Notes: generated from the letters alone by a model not told the origin. 64,000 bases of DNA from Anthoceros angustus (GCA_010909165.1 MU008152.1:558001-622000), one strand, 5' to 3'; counted from the stretch's first letter, positions 1 to 8,985 are shown. Made by a program: numbers and translations.

Positions 1-90
1 ATACTACTTAAATTACATAAATAAGTCTTAAGTTGAATGAATGAATATAAGTCTAACAAGTAGTCACATTATTAGACTCTAAAACATTCC
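1..90 (+). repeat. Dispersed repeat, uninterrupted copy of the element at 3019-5263
   Basis: The first 90 bases match the joined sequence 3122-3140 plus 4679-4750 with few differences (TACTTAAATTACATAAATAAG and following). Here the sequence runs through without the LINE that interrupts the other copy, so this is an empty-site paralogue. The left edge is cut by the window. It is AT-rich and has no reading frame of interest. Confidence 0.75.
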
Positions 91-584
91 GTATGCTAGT
101 CCAGGAGAGCCAATTTGGGCTAAGGCATATGCTGGTCAAGGAGAGCCAATTTAGGCTAAGGCCGACATGTGCGGGTGAAGCAAACAAAAGAGAATTGTAC
201 ATCATGCTTCTAGGTTACTGCAGTTGTTCATACAATTGTCTGTTTATGCCTAGTTGCTCCTCTGAAATTCTTGTGTGCTATCTCAACTCAAACTCAAGCC
301 TTTGTTTGTCCCCTGAAGGAATCCGCACCCCTTCCGGGTAAACGGGTGGGGGAGCAAGATTCATGTTCTGGACCTCCTCAATTCCTTGATGTGCTGTAGT
401 GTAATCATTTTTATATCTCTCTGCAGGGCTCATCTACCACCTCATTCAATTTGTGTTTACAGACCGACTATGCTCACTAGTGGTGCCATGGCTGGAACCA
501 AATGGCGCTTTGGTTATCTTGTAGACTACCAACCTAAACTCCAGTTGTTCATTGTTTCTTGCCTTCAATATAGAATTGCTTGAG
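91..584. other. Non-coding stretch with a 36-bp direct duplication
   Basis: Positions 93-128 and 129-163 are two near-identical copies of a 36-bp unit starting ATGCTAGTC/ATGCTGGTC. The rest of the stretch shows no domain-bearing frame on either strand. It separates the dispersed repeat from the truncated end of the gypsy integrase fragment at about 585. Confidence 0.5.
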
Positions 585-1605
585 TCGGCTTCCCGATCCG
601 ACAAGCATCACATCTCTTAACAAATTGGTGTGTTTCATACATGGTGGGCCACCGCATCTACCTCAAGATTTTCTTGGTGGTGACTGTCTTTGCATAATGT
701 CCACCACCCAGGTCCTTCGTGCATCCCCTTTATTACCACCTCCGCTTCACTGCTGAGGTACTGCTCCACAGTCCGCCCCACCTTAAAGATGCAACAGAGC
801 AGTTAAAAGGGCGAGCGAGTGCACAAAGGCTCGCTGGCTGACCTTTAGTCCGCTTGGTAGTTCCATCTCCCATAGGTACCGTTCCAACTCCGCATAAGAG
901 GGCCGCCCCCCTTCTCCGCTTCTGCCGTGGGTCCACTGTTCACAAGCTTAGGGTTTGTCCGGCTGCACTCCTCCACGTCTTCCTCCACCACGGCTACCAA
1001 TTCTTCGTCCGGGAAGGTGTCCTCCTGATCCTGCAGGACCGGCTCTGTCTTTAATGTGGACAGGAAGTCAGCGTTTTGGTGTTGCCGCCCTTGCCTGGTT
1101 TCCACCTTAAAGGTGAACTCCTGTAGCAACAGAATCCACCTCGCAATTTGCCCGGACAGATCTGCTTTGTTCACCAAATGCTTGAGCGCAAAGTGATTGA
1201 CATAGAACACAAACTCATTGGGCAGAAGGTAATGCCTGAATTTCTTAACTGCGTATACCATCCCCAATGCTTCGCGCTCCGTAGTAGTGTACCTCCGTTC
1301 TGCATGCGTGAGCTGTCTTCCGGCGTAGTAGATTGGATTATCCCTCCGCTTGTCGTCCTTTTGACTGAGCACTACTCCGATGGCAAAGGCCGACACATCC
1401 ACATACACGTGGAATCGCTTTCCCCAGTCCGGACCTTTTAATACTGGGGCACTGATCAGGGTGGTTTGTAGGTCTCTGAATGCCGCCTCCCTTTCTGGTG
1501 TCCAGGTCCATTCCTCCTCCTTCCTGAGTTTCGGCATTATTGGGCCCTGCTTATCATGCAACCAGCGGAAAACTAGATTGGGGGCTATGCTTATGGACGA
1601 AGACC
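585..1605 (-). pseudogene. Ty3/gypsy pol fragment: RT end, RNase H, start of integrase
   Basis: The longest open stretch is 845-1633 on the minus strand. It begins in the RT connection region (KLRKEEEWTW) and continues into RNase H: the first catalytic Asp is in VYVDVS, the Glu is in TTEREALGM, and NADFL ends the domain. The third acidic position, usually DH in this family (compare VDHFALK at 26,100-26,130), reads NH here, so a catalytic Asp is lost. The frame stops at 845. Further on, about 600-720, the integrase zinc domain is readable (GGGHYAKT, then CDAC at 601-612) but has an in-frame TAG at 658-660. No LTR is visible next to it. It is a dead, truncated relic of a gypsy element related to, but distinct from, the large element at 20-46 kb. 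Confidence 0.85.
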
Positions 1606-1635
1606 TGTGTGAGTTACATCGGGTTATGAACAAGT

Positions 1636-2019
1636 TTGGTCATAGATCGCATAGTGCATCTGCAAGGTGTTGGGGAATTCTCATTTCAGGGTTATTGTGA
1701 CTTGTGTCATGTTTGGCTTGGACGAAATCTTCAGGGTTTGAAGCAAGACTTACGGGAGACCATGAATCAACTTGGCAAGACCTTGGTTCAGGGACCACCT
1801 AGATTTTGCACTATATCTGCCTTAGTTGCGGAATGGCAAAAATCTTTGAAGCAGACCCCGCTGGATTTTGAGGAGACCATGAATTCCCTGCCCCATTCCT
1901 GGCAATGGCTGCAGGAACTATATGAGCTGGGGGCTCATGTCTATGAGGGAGTCCAACATGGTTCTTTGTTGCCTCCACAAATTCACCTCTTCAAGACTCT
2001 AGATTTTGAGGAGATGTAG
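1636..2019 (+). CDS. Open reading frame of unknown origin, 127 codons
   Basis: The frame is free of stops and has ordinary amino-acid composition (WQKSLKQTP, SWQWLQELYEL), but I recognise no domain. Its second half lies in the first copy of a roughly 147-bp tandem duplication; the second copy (2042-2155) carries stops. It begins where the gypsy fragment on the other strand ends. It may be an exon remnant or a chance frame, and I have no sign of expression. Confidence 0.25.
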   Translation: MVIDRIVHLQGVGEFSFQGYCDLCHVWLGRNLQGLKQDLRETMNQLGKTLVQGPPRFCTISALVAEWQKSLKQTPLDFEETMNSLPHSWQWLQELYELGAHVYEGVQHGSLLPPQIHLFKTLDFEEM

Positions 2020-2155
2020 AGCACAAATTTCATGCCCTATAATTCCTGGCAGTAGCTAAAGGAACTACTAATGGGCTGGGGGCTCACATCCATGATCAGG
2101 AGTCCAATAGGGTTCTTTGCTGCCTCCACATGTAAATCGACCTCTTCAAGACTCT
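1895..2155 (+). repeat. Diverged tandem duplication, about 147-bp period
   Basis: Positions 1895-2000 and 2042-2155 share the start ATTCCTGGCA, the middle TGGGGGCTCA and the end CCTCTTCAAGACTCT, with substitutions and small indels. The second copy has lost the open frame of the first. Confidence 0.7.
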
Positions 2156-2347
2156 CCTTTAGCAATGTGTTCTCCTTTCCTAGCTGGAGGAGTGGGCTAG
2201 GGCCCCAATCCCCTCATACTTGCATTACGTCATGTCTTGGCTGAAGGACCTAGCCTAGGTTCTTTTTGATTCCCTACACCTTGTTGTTCTTCACTACCAT
2301 TTTTGACAATTACAGGTTCTTGCTCGATTTTCCTTATGTAGCTTCTA

Positions 2348-2640
2348 GGTGATGGGTGTTTTGGGTGTCTCCCTCCAGCCTCTGCTTGCCTATTGTTGTT
2401 TCAAGTTCTCGACTACTTGTTTTGTTTTGTCAATGCCATCGCTTTCTAGAGTGATAGGAAGGAATCGGGAGGCGCAAAAAAACACAATTGTAGGACCTAT
2501 AAATATTAAAAGCTATCAGGACAAGCACACATTCAAGATTGTAAGGCCTAGAAATAGCAATAGTCAAATTGTCTTGTCATCTGGTCAACGTTGGCCTCTA
2601 CCATGAGAATCTGAGTGAGTCTTTAGTATGTACCCATGAC
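2348..2640 (+). repeat. Repeat R, copy 1 (upstream of family piece a)
   Basis: The sequence from the TGTTTTGGG motif through GGAATCGGGAGGCG, the CCTATAAATATT stretch and the final TAGTATGTACCCATGAC recurs at 7551-7912. Both copies stand directly before pieces of the same unknown gene family, so R may be its upstream region (the CCTATAAATATT stretch is TATA-like) or a mobile repeat. I see no coding potential. Confidence 0.75.
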
Positions 2641-2698
2641 AGACAACAGAAATCAAGCGGCTTGGTGGTTAGAAGACTTGACCTAAGCGGGGCGTGAT

Positions 2699-2992
2699 AT
2701 GGCGCGACCAAGGTGGCAGTAGCAGCAAGCACAATAGTAGGCGATGACTAGACGTGCCGCCAGAAGGAGGAGGAAGCCCGTGTTCGACAAGGCTCACTTT
2801 TGCACCATCGGCCTGAGTGATCAAGGCCTTGACCCAAAAGACGCTCGTGCCTTGGACCGGATTGTGATCAAACAGGACTTGATGGACGAGTTCGGCTGGA
2901 CCAGCCATCGTGGTCCCATCAACCTCAAATGCGCTCGCACCATAGAGCTCCCATTTCTGAAAACCCAGAGGAACAAGGTGTATTCTCTCTGA
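2699..2992 (+). pseudogene. Unknown family, piece a: N-terminal part with stops in the poly-Q run
   Basis: The ATG at 2699 corresponds to the start of the intact paralogue at 15,707 (minus). In that paralogue a glutamine run follows. Here three CAG-type codons have become TAG (2720-2722 and two adjacent codons about 2732-2737), which suggests C-to-T decay. The frame then stays open to 2992 and shares FDKAHFC, GLSDQGLDP, DEFGW, GPINL and ELPFLKT with the paralogue. Homology ends at the residues KVY, exactly where piece b (7939) takes over. I do not recognise the family and see no catalytic motif. The piece is the 5' part of a gene copy broken by later insertions. Confidence 0.6.
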
Positions 2993-3018
2993 TCCTCAAG
3001 TATTTTATAGTCATCCCT

Positions 3019-3140
3019 TCAAGTCTAACTCCCCAAGTGGAGTCTAGCATGCCCCTATTGTAGGGACAACATCATTTATGCACACTACATATATCCTCAA
3101 AATGTAATAGAGAAAGTAGAAATACTACTTAAATTACATA
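3019..3140 (+). repeat. Dispersed element, left part, interrupted by a LINE
   Basis: The stretch CTCCCCAAGTGGAGTCTAGC through AATAGAGAAAGTAGAAATAC recurs at 18,002-18,130. It continues after the LINE insertion at 4666 as TTAAATTACATAAATAAG. The element carries the 48/51-bp minisatellite at its right end. Confidence 0.8.
3128..3140 (+). repeat. Target-site duplication, left copy (13 bp)
   Basis: CTTAAATTACATA here is repeated exactly at 4666-4678. The uninterrupted paralogue at window positions 7-19 has it once, which shows the insertion boundaries directly. Confidence 0.85.
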
Positions 3141-4665
3141 CATAACATAGGATTATGTGGACGCGGCTTTGGCTGAGGATTTGGCGCACATCGACGACCT
3201 TTCTCAACTGGGAGACCCGCAAGTGGCGTTTGGGATCCTCTTCTTTTGTTTTGTGTGCCGGCCAGGGTACCTTCTCCGAACGGTTGCCCCCTCCTCGGTT
3301 TTTTTGTCTAGCCTAAGGAATTTCGACAAGCGGCTTATGTAGGTTTTAGGCGACATCATCGGCCCAGGCACCTTTGAGTGTGCGGCCGGGGATCTTGCGA
3401 AGCGGCAGGCGTTCCCTCCCATCGCTTTTGGGGGCACTGGTTTGCTGGTCACGGAGGCCTCCGTGCTAGCGGCTTAGGAGCCGGCCTCTCCCATCTTGTC
3501 CTCCCGTTTCTTGATTCACATATCCTAGAGGCTTTTGTCGCGGGCGTTGAGGAGGGGACTTTTCCCATGCAGGCCTTACTAAGATTAGCCTAGGACTCTT
3601 TATCCTCCGAGGCGAGGACTGCCATGCCGTCTTTTTCCTCGCTTTCCAAGGGTGGGCTCCGGGGGCTTTAGGCGTCCCTCCTGGAGAAACAATACGGGCA
3701 GGCGGAATTGGCCCTCCTCCAGGATTCCTCCATTTCTAGGCCCACTCGGGCTCGTCTCCGCTCTTGCTCAGGAAAGGGGGCAGGTTCCTGGCTTATGGCT
3801 CGACCTAGTATTCAGGTATTCCACATCGCACCAGCAACTTTTTCCACCGTGATGCGTTTTCGCCTTGGCTTAGTCCATCCTCTGGCTTGCTCTCTTTCAA
3901 CTTGTAGCTGTGGGGCCCCTCTCGATGACTCTGGGATGCACTTGGCTTGTTGTCCCGCGGGTGGATAGCGTATCGCTACACATGACGCCGTCCGGGACGT
4001 CATGTTCTCTATTGCTAGGGAAGGCGGGTTCCTTCCATTTAGGGAGCGCTCTTGCACCTTGCTCAACGGGGTTTCGCTTAGGGCAAACCTATTTTTGACC
4101 CAGGGGGATCAGGTTTCGGTTGCTGATGTGGTTGTAACCGATCCCACCCGGGAGAGTGTCTGTGAACATGTTATTCTTAACCCTTCAGGTTGGGCGGCGG
4201 AGGGATGCGAGATGGCTAAGGTCCATAAGTACTCTCCTATGCAAGACGGCCATACCTTCGTCCCCCTTGCCATTGAGACTCACGGAGCCATGGGCAAGGA
4301 TTTCTCTAGGTTCGTCAAGGCCTACGCCAAGGCTTATCATAGCCGCAGGAATGGGGTTGGCCTCCCCATTTCTGGTATTGTTGCTTTCTTCCGGCAGAGA
4401 GTTTCCATCGCTCTGCAGAGGGCGTTGGCTAATGCAGAATATAGAATGACAGCGAGCGCGGGAGATGCAGCTTCTTCGACACCGTTGGTAAGTAGGCCTT
4501 TTCACATCCCTGACCACGAAGTTCTTCGGGCGGTTGGTAGTTTTGAAATGCGTGATCGTGGGGGGTAGTCCCCCTGGCATGGTGCCCTTTGTTGGGTTTT
4601 TTCCCCTATGTTTTTTGGTGGATGGGTTTTTCCCATCTCTTTTTTATAATAAAGTCTTCTTTTCC
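3141..4665 (+). mobile_element. 5'-truncated non-LTR retrotransposon with restriction-like nuclease end
   Basis: This insertion of about 1.5 kb has a 13-bp target duplication. In broken frames it encodes the end of a LINE-type polyprotein: a post-RT region (LGDPQVAFG, YLLRTVAP, FGGTGLLV), then a zinc-binding patch (CSCGAPLDDSGMHLACC, about 3900-3950), then a C-terminal domain in the open frame 4002-4568 (VADVVVTDP, KVHKYSP, FVPLAIETHG). That last pattern fits the PD-(D/E)XK-like domain at the end of LINE-like elements known in algae and other protists; this family call comes from memory of the motif order, not from a search. Stops occur before 4002. The 3' end is T-rich with ATAATAAAG and lacks a long poly(A). 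Confidence 0.65.
4002..4568 (+). CDS. C-terminal nuclease-like domain of the LINE at 3141-4665
   Basis: This is the longest intact frame of the insertion, about 188 codons, and ends in TAG at 4566-4568. It starts inside the conserved zinc-patch-to-nuclease linker (VMFSIAREGGF), so the true protein would begin far upstream in the missing RT. Residues that look catalytic are the Asp of ADVVV, the Lys/Tyr of KVHKY and the Glu of AIETHG. It is probably not expressed as a separate protein. Confidence covers coding origin; function rests on motif resemblance. Confidence 0.55.
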   Translation: MFSIAREGGFLPFRERSCTLLNGVSLRANLFLTQGDQVSVADVVVTDPTRESVCEHVILNPSGWAAEGCEMAKVHKYSPMQDGHTFVPLAIETHGAMGKDFSRFVKAYAKAYHSRRNGVGLPISGIVAFFRQRVSIALQRALANAEYRMTASAGDAASSTPLVSRPFHIPDHEVLRAVGSFEMRDRGG

Positions 4666-4865
4666 CTTAAATTACATAAATAAGTCTTAAGTTGAATACA
4701 TGAATACAAGTCTAACATGTAGTCACATTATTAGACCCTAAAGCATGCAGACCTCGAAGTCTATATGTTTGAAGTTGAAGTTGCATAAATAAGTATTAAG
4801 TGGAATACATGAATATATACAAGTTGAATTAGTAGCCATATTATTCGACTCCGAGACATGTAGAC
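4666..4865 (+). repeat. Dispersed element, middle part after the LINE
   Basis: The stretch begins with the right copy of the 13-bp duplication (4666-4678) and matches window positions 7-90 base by base with few changes. It then continues through an imperfect internal repetition (GCATAAATAAGT, GAATACATGAATA) into the minisatellite. There is no gene. Confidence 0.75.
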
Positions 4866-5263
4866 ATGGAAGTCTAAATATTTGAAGTTGCATTCTGTAG
4901 ATCTAAAATCAACGACATGGAAGTCTAAATATTTGAAGTTGCATTACGTAGATCTTAAATCAACGACATGGAAGTCTAAATATTTGAATTTGCATGTAGA
5001 TTTTAAATCAACGACATGGAAGTCTAAATATTTGAAGTTGCATTACTTAGATCTTAAATCAACGACATGGAAGTCTAAATATTTGAATTTGCATGTAGAT
5101 TTTAAATCAACGACATGGAAGTCTAAATATTTGAAGTTGCATGTAAATCTTAAATCAACGACATGGAAGTCTAAATATTTGAAGTTGCATGTAGATCTTA
5201 AATCAATGACATGGAAGTCTAAATATTTGAAGTTGCATGTAGATCTTAAATCAAAATTGATTC
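4866..5263 (+). repeat. 48/51-bp minisatellite, about 8 units
   Basis: The monomer runs from GACATGGAAGTC through AAATATTTGAAGTTGCAT to AGATCTTAAATCA. Units are 48 or 51 bp depending on a TAC/TTAC insertion, so all are multiples of three and one frame stays open with the peptide LKSTTWKSKYLKLHVD repeated. The array and both its edges (ATTATTCGACTCCGAG and AAATCAAAATT) recur in inverted orientation at 50,053-50,394. The right end abuts and truncates the coding-LTR fragment at 5251. Confidence 0.9.
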
Positions 5264-5670
5264 TTAGAAAACTGGGCCGATGGAATGGTCCCTCCCTTGT
5301 GCGCCTCGGGTATCAAATATGTTTGCTGAAAATGGCGTACCTTCCACGTTCCAGGGTGACTTTGGACTGTGACGTCCTCGGGCATCCTGGCTTCTCCTCT
5401 TATGGCTCGCAACCGCCGCGCACACTCCTGCACCAATGTTGGGCTTGAAAAGTGCCATCCAGGCACCAAATACAACCTCTCCATCTTCAATTCCTCAGCA
5501 TAGCGCTCGAAAGCGTCCAAGCCTTGAGGCGAAATTTGGATGGGGCGGCAGTCAAACTCGGGCATGGGATGCTTTTTTCCTTTGCCTCGAGTAGGAGGTG
5601 TGGGCGGCACTGCCTTTCTTCCATCCCCTTGAGTTGGGGTGCCACCACCCGTCCTCACAATTCTCACCAT
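5251..5670 (-). CDS. LTR accessory protein, N-terminal module (truncated copy)
   Basis: The start is the ATG at 5670, chosen because the homologous frames in the 4.4-kb LTRs start at the same motif (MVRIVRTG here; MVKIVRTG with ATG at 23,652). The module is about 125 residues: a Gly/Pro/Lys-rich lead, then CRPIQISPQG, YLVPGWHF, ECARRLR, EDVTVQSHPG, WKVRHFQ and IPEAHKGG. This copy is unbroken, whereas those in the large element are frameshifted, so it is the best template for the family. The C-terminus is cut by the minisatellite, and the last few residues come from the junction. I know no function. No signal peptide or membrane segment is visible. It is transcribed, if at all, from the TATA-like site near 6370. 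Confidence 0.6.
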   Translation of the reverse strand: MVRIVRTGGGTPTQGDGRKAVPPTPPTRGKGKKHPMPEFDCRPIQISPQGLDAFERYAEELKMERLYLVPGWHFSSPTLVQECARRLRAIRGEARMPEDVTVQSHPGTWKVRHFQQTYLIPEAHKGGTIPSAQFSKNQF

Positions 5671-6830
5671 CTACACAAGCACACACAAGGATAGAATTTG
5701 GAAGGTAGGGGGAAGCAACCTATCAGGCTAGAGAGGAAGATCTTCGTAAGCAAAGAAAAAGGCACCAAGGTCGCCAATCAAGAGGTCTCCCTCCCTCGGA
5801 CTGGAACCAAACCCCACAAACTCCTCGCTTGCACTTGCCAAAAAGGCAGCTCCTCTTCTCCAACAAGCTCTCTCCCTCCTAGCTCCTCTCCAACTTGCGC
5901 ACCTTCACAATTCTCAGCTCAAACACCACCTAGCACCTACTCGCTTCTTCTCCAGCGAACTCTCTTGGTCTCGTGTGCCCAAGCCAAGCCTCTACTTCCA
6001 GCTCGCTTCGCGCCCCTTCGCAATCGCTCCCTTCAAACAAGTCGGGGCACCGCCTCGCGCCTCTTCCTTCCTCACTCCAGAAAACGCTGGGGGTCCCCCC
6101 CCTTCTTGCCTTCGCTCGAGAAATTCTGCCTCGCGCGCAAAAATTCCAGCTTATGTGCGCTCGCAGATGTCTTCCTCCTCTTGTTCGCGGCCGCCGACTT
6201 CTTCAGTTTACTCCCAAAATGCCCACACCCCGGCTTACTGAGGGTTTTGCCGGTACATGCAGATCTCAATGGCGATTTTCCCAATTACGCTCCATCATGA
6301 TGTCCACCATGTGGCACCATCGATGGTGCTTCTATTCAAAAACTTGATTTGCTATATCTGCCCCCCCTTTGCATATATAATAGTCTCCTCTGCATGCGCG
6401 ATTTTCGAAGGCCAAGGAAGTTATCTTCCTCGCTCCTCGGAGTAACCGCTCCAACTTTTCCTGCCCGAAGGCCAAGGTTCACCTACTCCATCCTCCAAAG
6501 ATCAAGGTACTTTTTCCTACCACGATCTACCAAAGACCAAGGACCTTTTTGCTTATAAAACTAAGTGCCATAATTAGTTTGTAAATCCCAAAGGTTATGA
6601 CTCTATTGGAGACTCGAAGTCCCGTTTCTACCGTCCTTCTACCGACTGTCTATGACGACTCGAGTCGCGCTCCTGCTACATTGGTCAGAAACCATCTACC
6701 TACCTTTTACCTAAATGACCAAACTTTTTTACTCCACAACAATCAAGGTTGCATCTTCTTAGCCAAGAGTGCCCTAAAAATAACAAACTTAAAAGTCATG
6801 CATCTTCTGGAAAGTATCTTCTAGAAAGCC
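5671..6830 (-). mobile_element. Promoter-proximal part of a coding LTR related to those at 20-46 kb
   Basis: Read on the minus strand, the order equals that of the big LTRs: several GGCCAAGG-containing units (6400-6545), a TATA-like TATATATGC at about 6370-6380, a pyrimidine-rich leader of about 700 nt, then the accessory start codon at 5670. The leader near the ATG shares CACACACAAGGATAG with the other LTRs. Sequence similarity outside these points is low, so this is another subfamily. I cannot place its outer LTR end. The plus-strand frame at 5698-6300 is a shadow of this region. Confidence 0.5.
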
Positions 6831-6845
6831 AAAAGTAAAGGGCAA

Positions 6846-6941
6846 GTCAAGTGACCAGTAGGATTCAAGGTCAAGTGACCAATAGGCCTCGAGGTCAAGT
6901 AACCAATAGGATTCAAGGTCAAGTGACCAGTAGGATTAAAG
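6846..6941 (+). repeat. Four 24-bp direct repeats upstream of a TATA box
   Basis: Units begin at 6846, 6870, 6894 and 6918 and read GTCAAGTGACCARTAGGATT with small changes. The spacing is exactly 24 bp. They end about 9 bp before the TATATAA at 6950, an arrangement like upstream enhancer repeats of plant LTR promoters. Confidence 0.85.
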
Positions 6942-6947
6942 TCTAGG

Positions 6948-7180
6948 ACTATATAAGGCCAAGCCCACCTACATGTGAGGTGTGGTGTGTGCAAGCGTTC
7001 TTGTGTGCTCGTGTGCTAGTATCTATTGTGCCTAGTGCAAATAACCCATATTGTATGGGAGTGTTGTGTTCCCTCTCTATAGAGGCTGAGCTCTTTTCCT
7101 ATCATAAGGCCAACTCCCTCCAGGCAGCTGGGATCCATCGCACCTAGAAAGCAATTTACCCATTCTATATGATGAGCTAG
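6948..7180 (+). promoter_or_regulatory. Candidate plus-strand promoter/LTR fragment with TATA box
   Basis: ACTATATAAGG at 6948-6958 follows the four 24-bp repeats. About 110 nt downstream comes TGTTGTGTTCCCTCTC. The arrangement looks like the U3/R region of an LTR, but I see no second copy in the window and no clear TG/CA ends, so it may be a solo or truncated LTR. Confidence 0.4.
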
Positions 7181-7208
7181 GGGAGCCAATTTGGCTGTTG
7201 CTTGTGTA

Positions 7209-7560
7209 GGTGTTGGGTGATGGATGTTTTGGGCGTCTCCCTATAGCCTCTTGGCTATTCCTTATGTAGGTGCTATTCCTTATGACTATTGCTTATGTAG
7301 GTGCTATTCCTTATGTAGGTGCTGGGTGATGATGTTTTGGGCGTCTCCCTGTAGCCTCTTGACTATTCCTTGTGTAGGTGTTGGGTGATGGATGTTTTGG
7401 GCGTCTCCCTATAGCCTCTTGGCTATTCCTTATGTAGGTGCTATTCCTTATGACTATTGCTTATGTAGGTGCTATTCCTTATGTAGGTGCTGGGTGATGA
7501 TGTTTTGGGCGTCTCCCTGTAGCCTCTTGACTATTCCTTATGTAGGTGCTGGGTGATGGA
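7209..7560 (+). repeat. 168-bp tandem repeat, two full units running into repeat R
   Basis: GGTGTTGGGTGATGGATG starts at 7209 and 7377, and a third start (GGTGCTGGG) lies at 7545. Each unit contains shorter internal repeats of CTATTCCTTATGTAGGTG. The third unit is the start of repeat R copy 2. Confidence 0.9.
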
Positions 7561-7912
7561 TGTTTTGGGCGTCTCCCTGTAGCCTTTGCCTGGCTATTGT
7601 TGTTTCTAGTTCTGGCCAGACTTGCACAGGGTTAAACCGCGGAAGCAGCCGCCCCAGCTTACAACGGCTAAGGTATTGACCTCAAAGCTCTGTTTTTGTC
7701 AATGCTATCGTTTCTCTAGAGTGATCGGAAGGAATCGGGAGCCGCAAAAAAACACAGTTGTAGGACCTATAAATATTGAAAGGACAAGCACACATACAGT
7801 ATGTACAAGATTGTAAGGCCTAGAAACAGCACGAGTCAAATTGTCATGTCATCTGGTCAACATTGGCTTCTACCATGAGAATCTGAGTGAGTCTGTAGTA
7901 TGTACCTATGAC
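7551..7912 (+). repeat. Repeat R, copy 2 (upstream of family piece b)
   Basis: The stretch matches 2348-2640, including CCTATAAATATTGAAAG and the closing TAGTATGTACCTATGAC. Compared with copy 1 it holds extra GC-richer sequence around 7612-7690. Confidence 0.75.
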
Positions 7913-7938
7913 CATCACAGTTGTAAGTTGTAAGCAAT

Positions 7939-8985
7939 TGGAGCCACGTGAGCCTCTGCTTTGCGAGAGGGGCCATCGCCACGCGCAGAGGTCTGCAAGT
8001 GGATTGGGCAACCTTCGCCTTCGATTCCCAGTTCAGAGGCGGATACCCCCAGGACAGGACAAGATCCACCTGTGAGCACGGCTGCTTCTGCTTCTGCTCC
8101 CAGGCAAGGAGGAGGAGGGGCCGCCCGGTCTGCTCCCGATTTGGTGCAGGAGGCAACATGCGAGGAGAACCGCGGGATGGAGGTACCGGAGGTGGATTAT
8201 GAGACCCGGCCTCAGGGCATGCTTGTCTGTGTGGGCCAGGAGGAAGCGCGCGCCGCTGAGCCCAGGTCTGGATGTGACTCCAAGTTGTACAATGGAGTGA
8301 GCTGCAGCCACGAGAGGAAGAATAGGCTGTACAGCGAGCTCCGAAACTGGGTAAAGCATTTCCGGATGATTGCGCAGGAGGGTACAGAGGGCATGGCGCA
8401 GGAAAGTAGCCCGGGTGAGAATTCACAGGTTGCTCGGGATCTGGAATCGAGCCATCGTGAGCTTGGCCCGGTTAGACCGAGTCCACAGCTGGACTTGAAA
8501 GACGAAACGCACATGGATATCTCCGGTGGCCAGGAATCAGCTTGCTTGCCCCTGCCACAGCCCTGGACAAGCCCCAGGTTTGAGGATATTAGGCCCTTGA
8601 CAAGCAGGCCTAGCGTATAGCATCCAAAGCCTCGTCCTCAGCCTGCGTGCCCAGCTGCTTCTCGTGGTGAGTTAATTCCGTTGGACCCATGATTCACAAA
8701 TTTCAGGGCATGCTTAACTTGTATGTGCTTAATTGTCTGATCTGTGATGCTTACTCATGTGTGTACATATGTAGAGGGCATGGTGAAGGGAAGTGGTCGC
8801 CCGGGTGTGAAATCACAGGCTGCTCAGGATATGGAAGCGAGGAATCGTGAGCCTGACCCGGCTGGACCGAGTCCACTGGTGGACTCGAACGAAGAAATGC
8901 AGGTGGATGTCCCCTGTGGCAAGGAATCCGATTGCTTGGCCCTGGCACAGTTCAGGGTCCCGGGTCTGAGGATATCAGGCCCCTG
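7939..8985 (+). pseudogene. Unknown family, piece b: C-terminal part with one intron
   Basis: The piece starts at the WSHVSL codons, which align with WSQASL in the paralogue at 14.2-15.7 kb. Shared motifs include GAIATRRG, QVDWA, TAASASAPR, EATCEENR, QGMLVC and GQESACL. Breaks are a frameshift near 8060 and a TAG at 8618-8620. An intron can be drawn at 8667-8774 (GTGAGT...TATGTAG) because the paralogue has its counterpart. The second exon repeats the motif order of the first (VDSNEEMQVDV, LALAQF). Homology ends at 8984 in CCCTGGCA, where the LINE region begins. The piece lacks the first about 80 residues, which are found at 2699-2992. Confidence 0.55.

Noticed and set aside
4882-5448. A 188-codon plus-strand frame over the 48/51-bp minisatellite
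   Set aside because: It is mostly repeat peptide and then antisense to the accessory LTR protein. I report the frame conservation as a finding but do not call a gene.
5698-6300. A 200-codon plus-strand frame rich in Ser/Pro/Leu
   Set aside because: It is antisense to the pyrimidine/purine-biased leader of the coding LTR fragment and has no homologous frame in the other LTRs.
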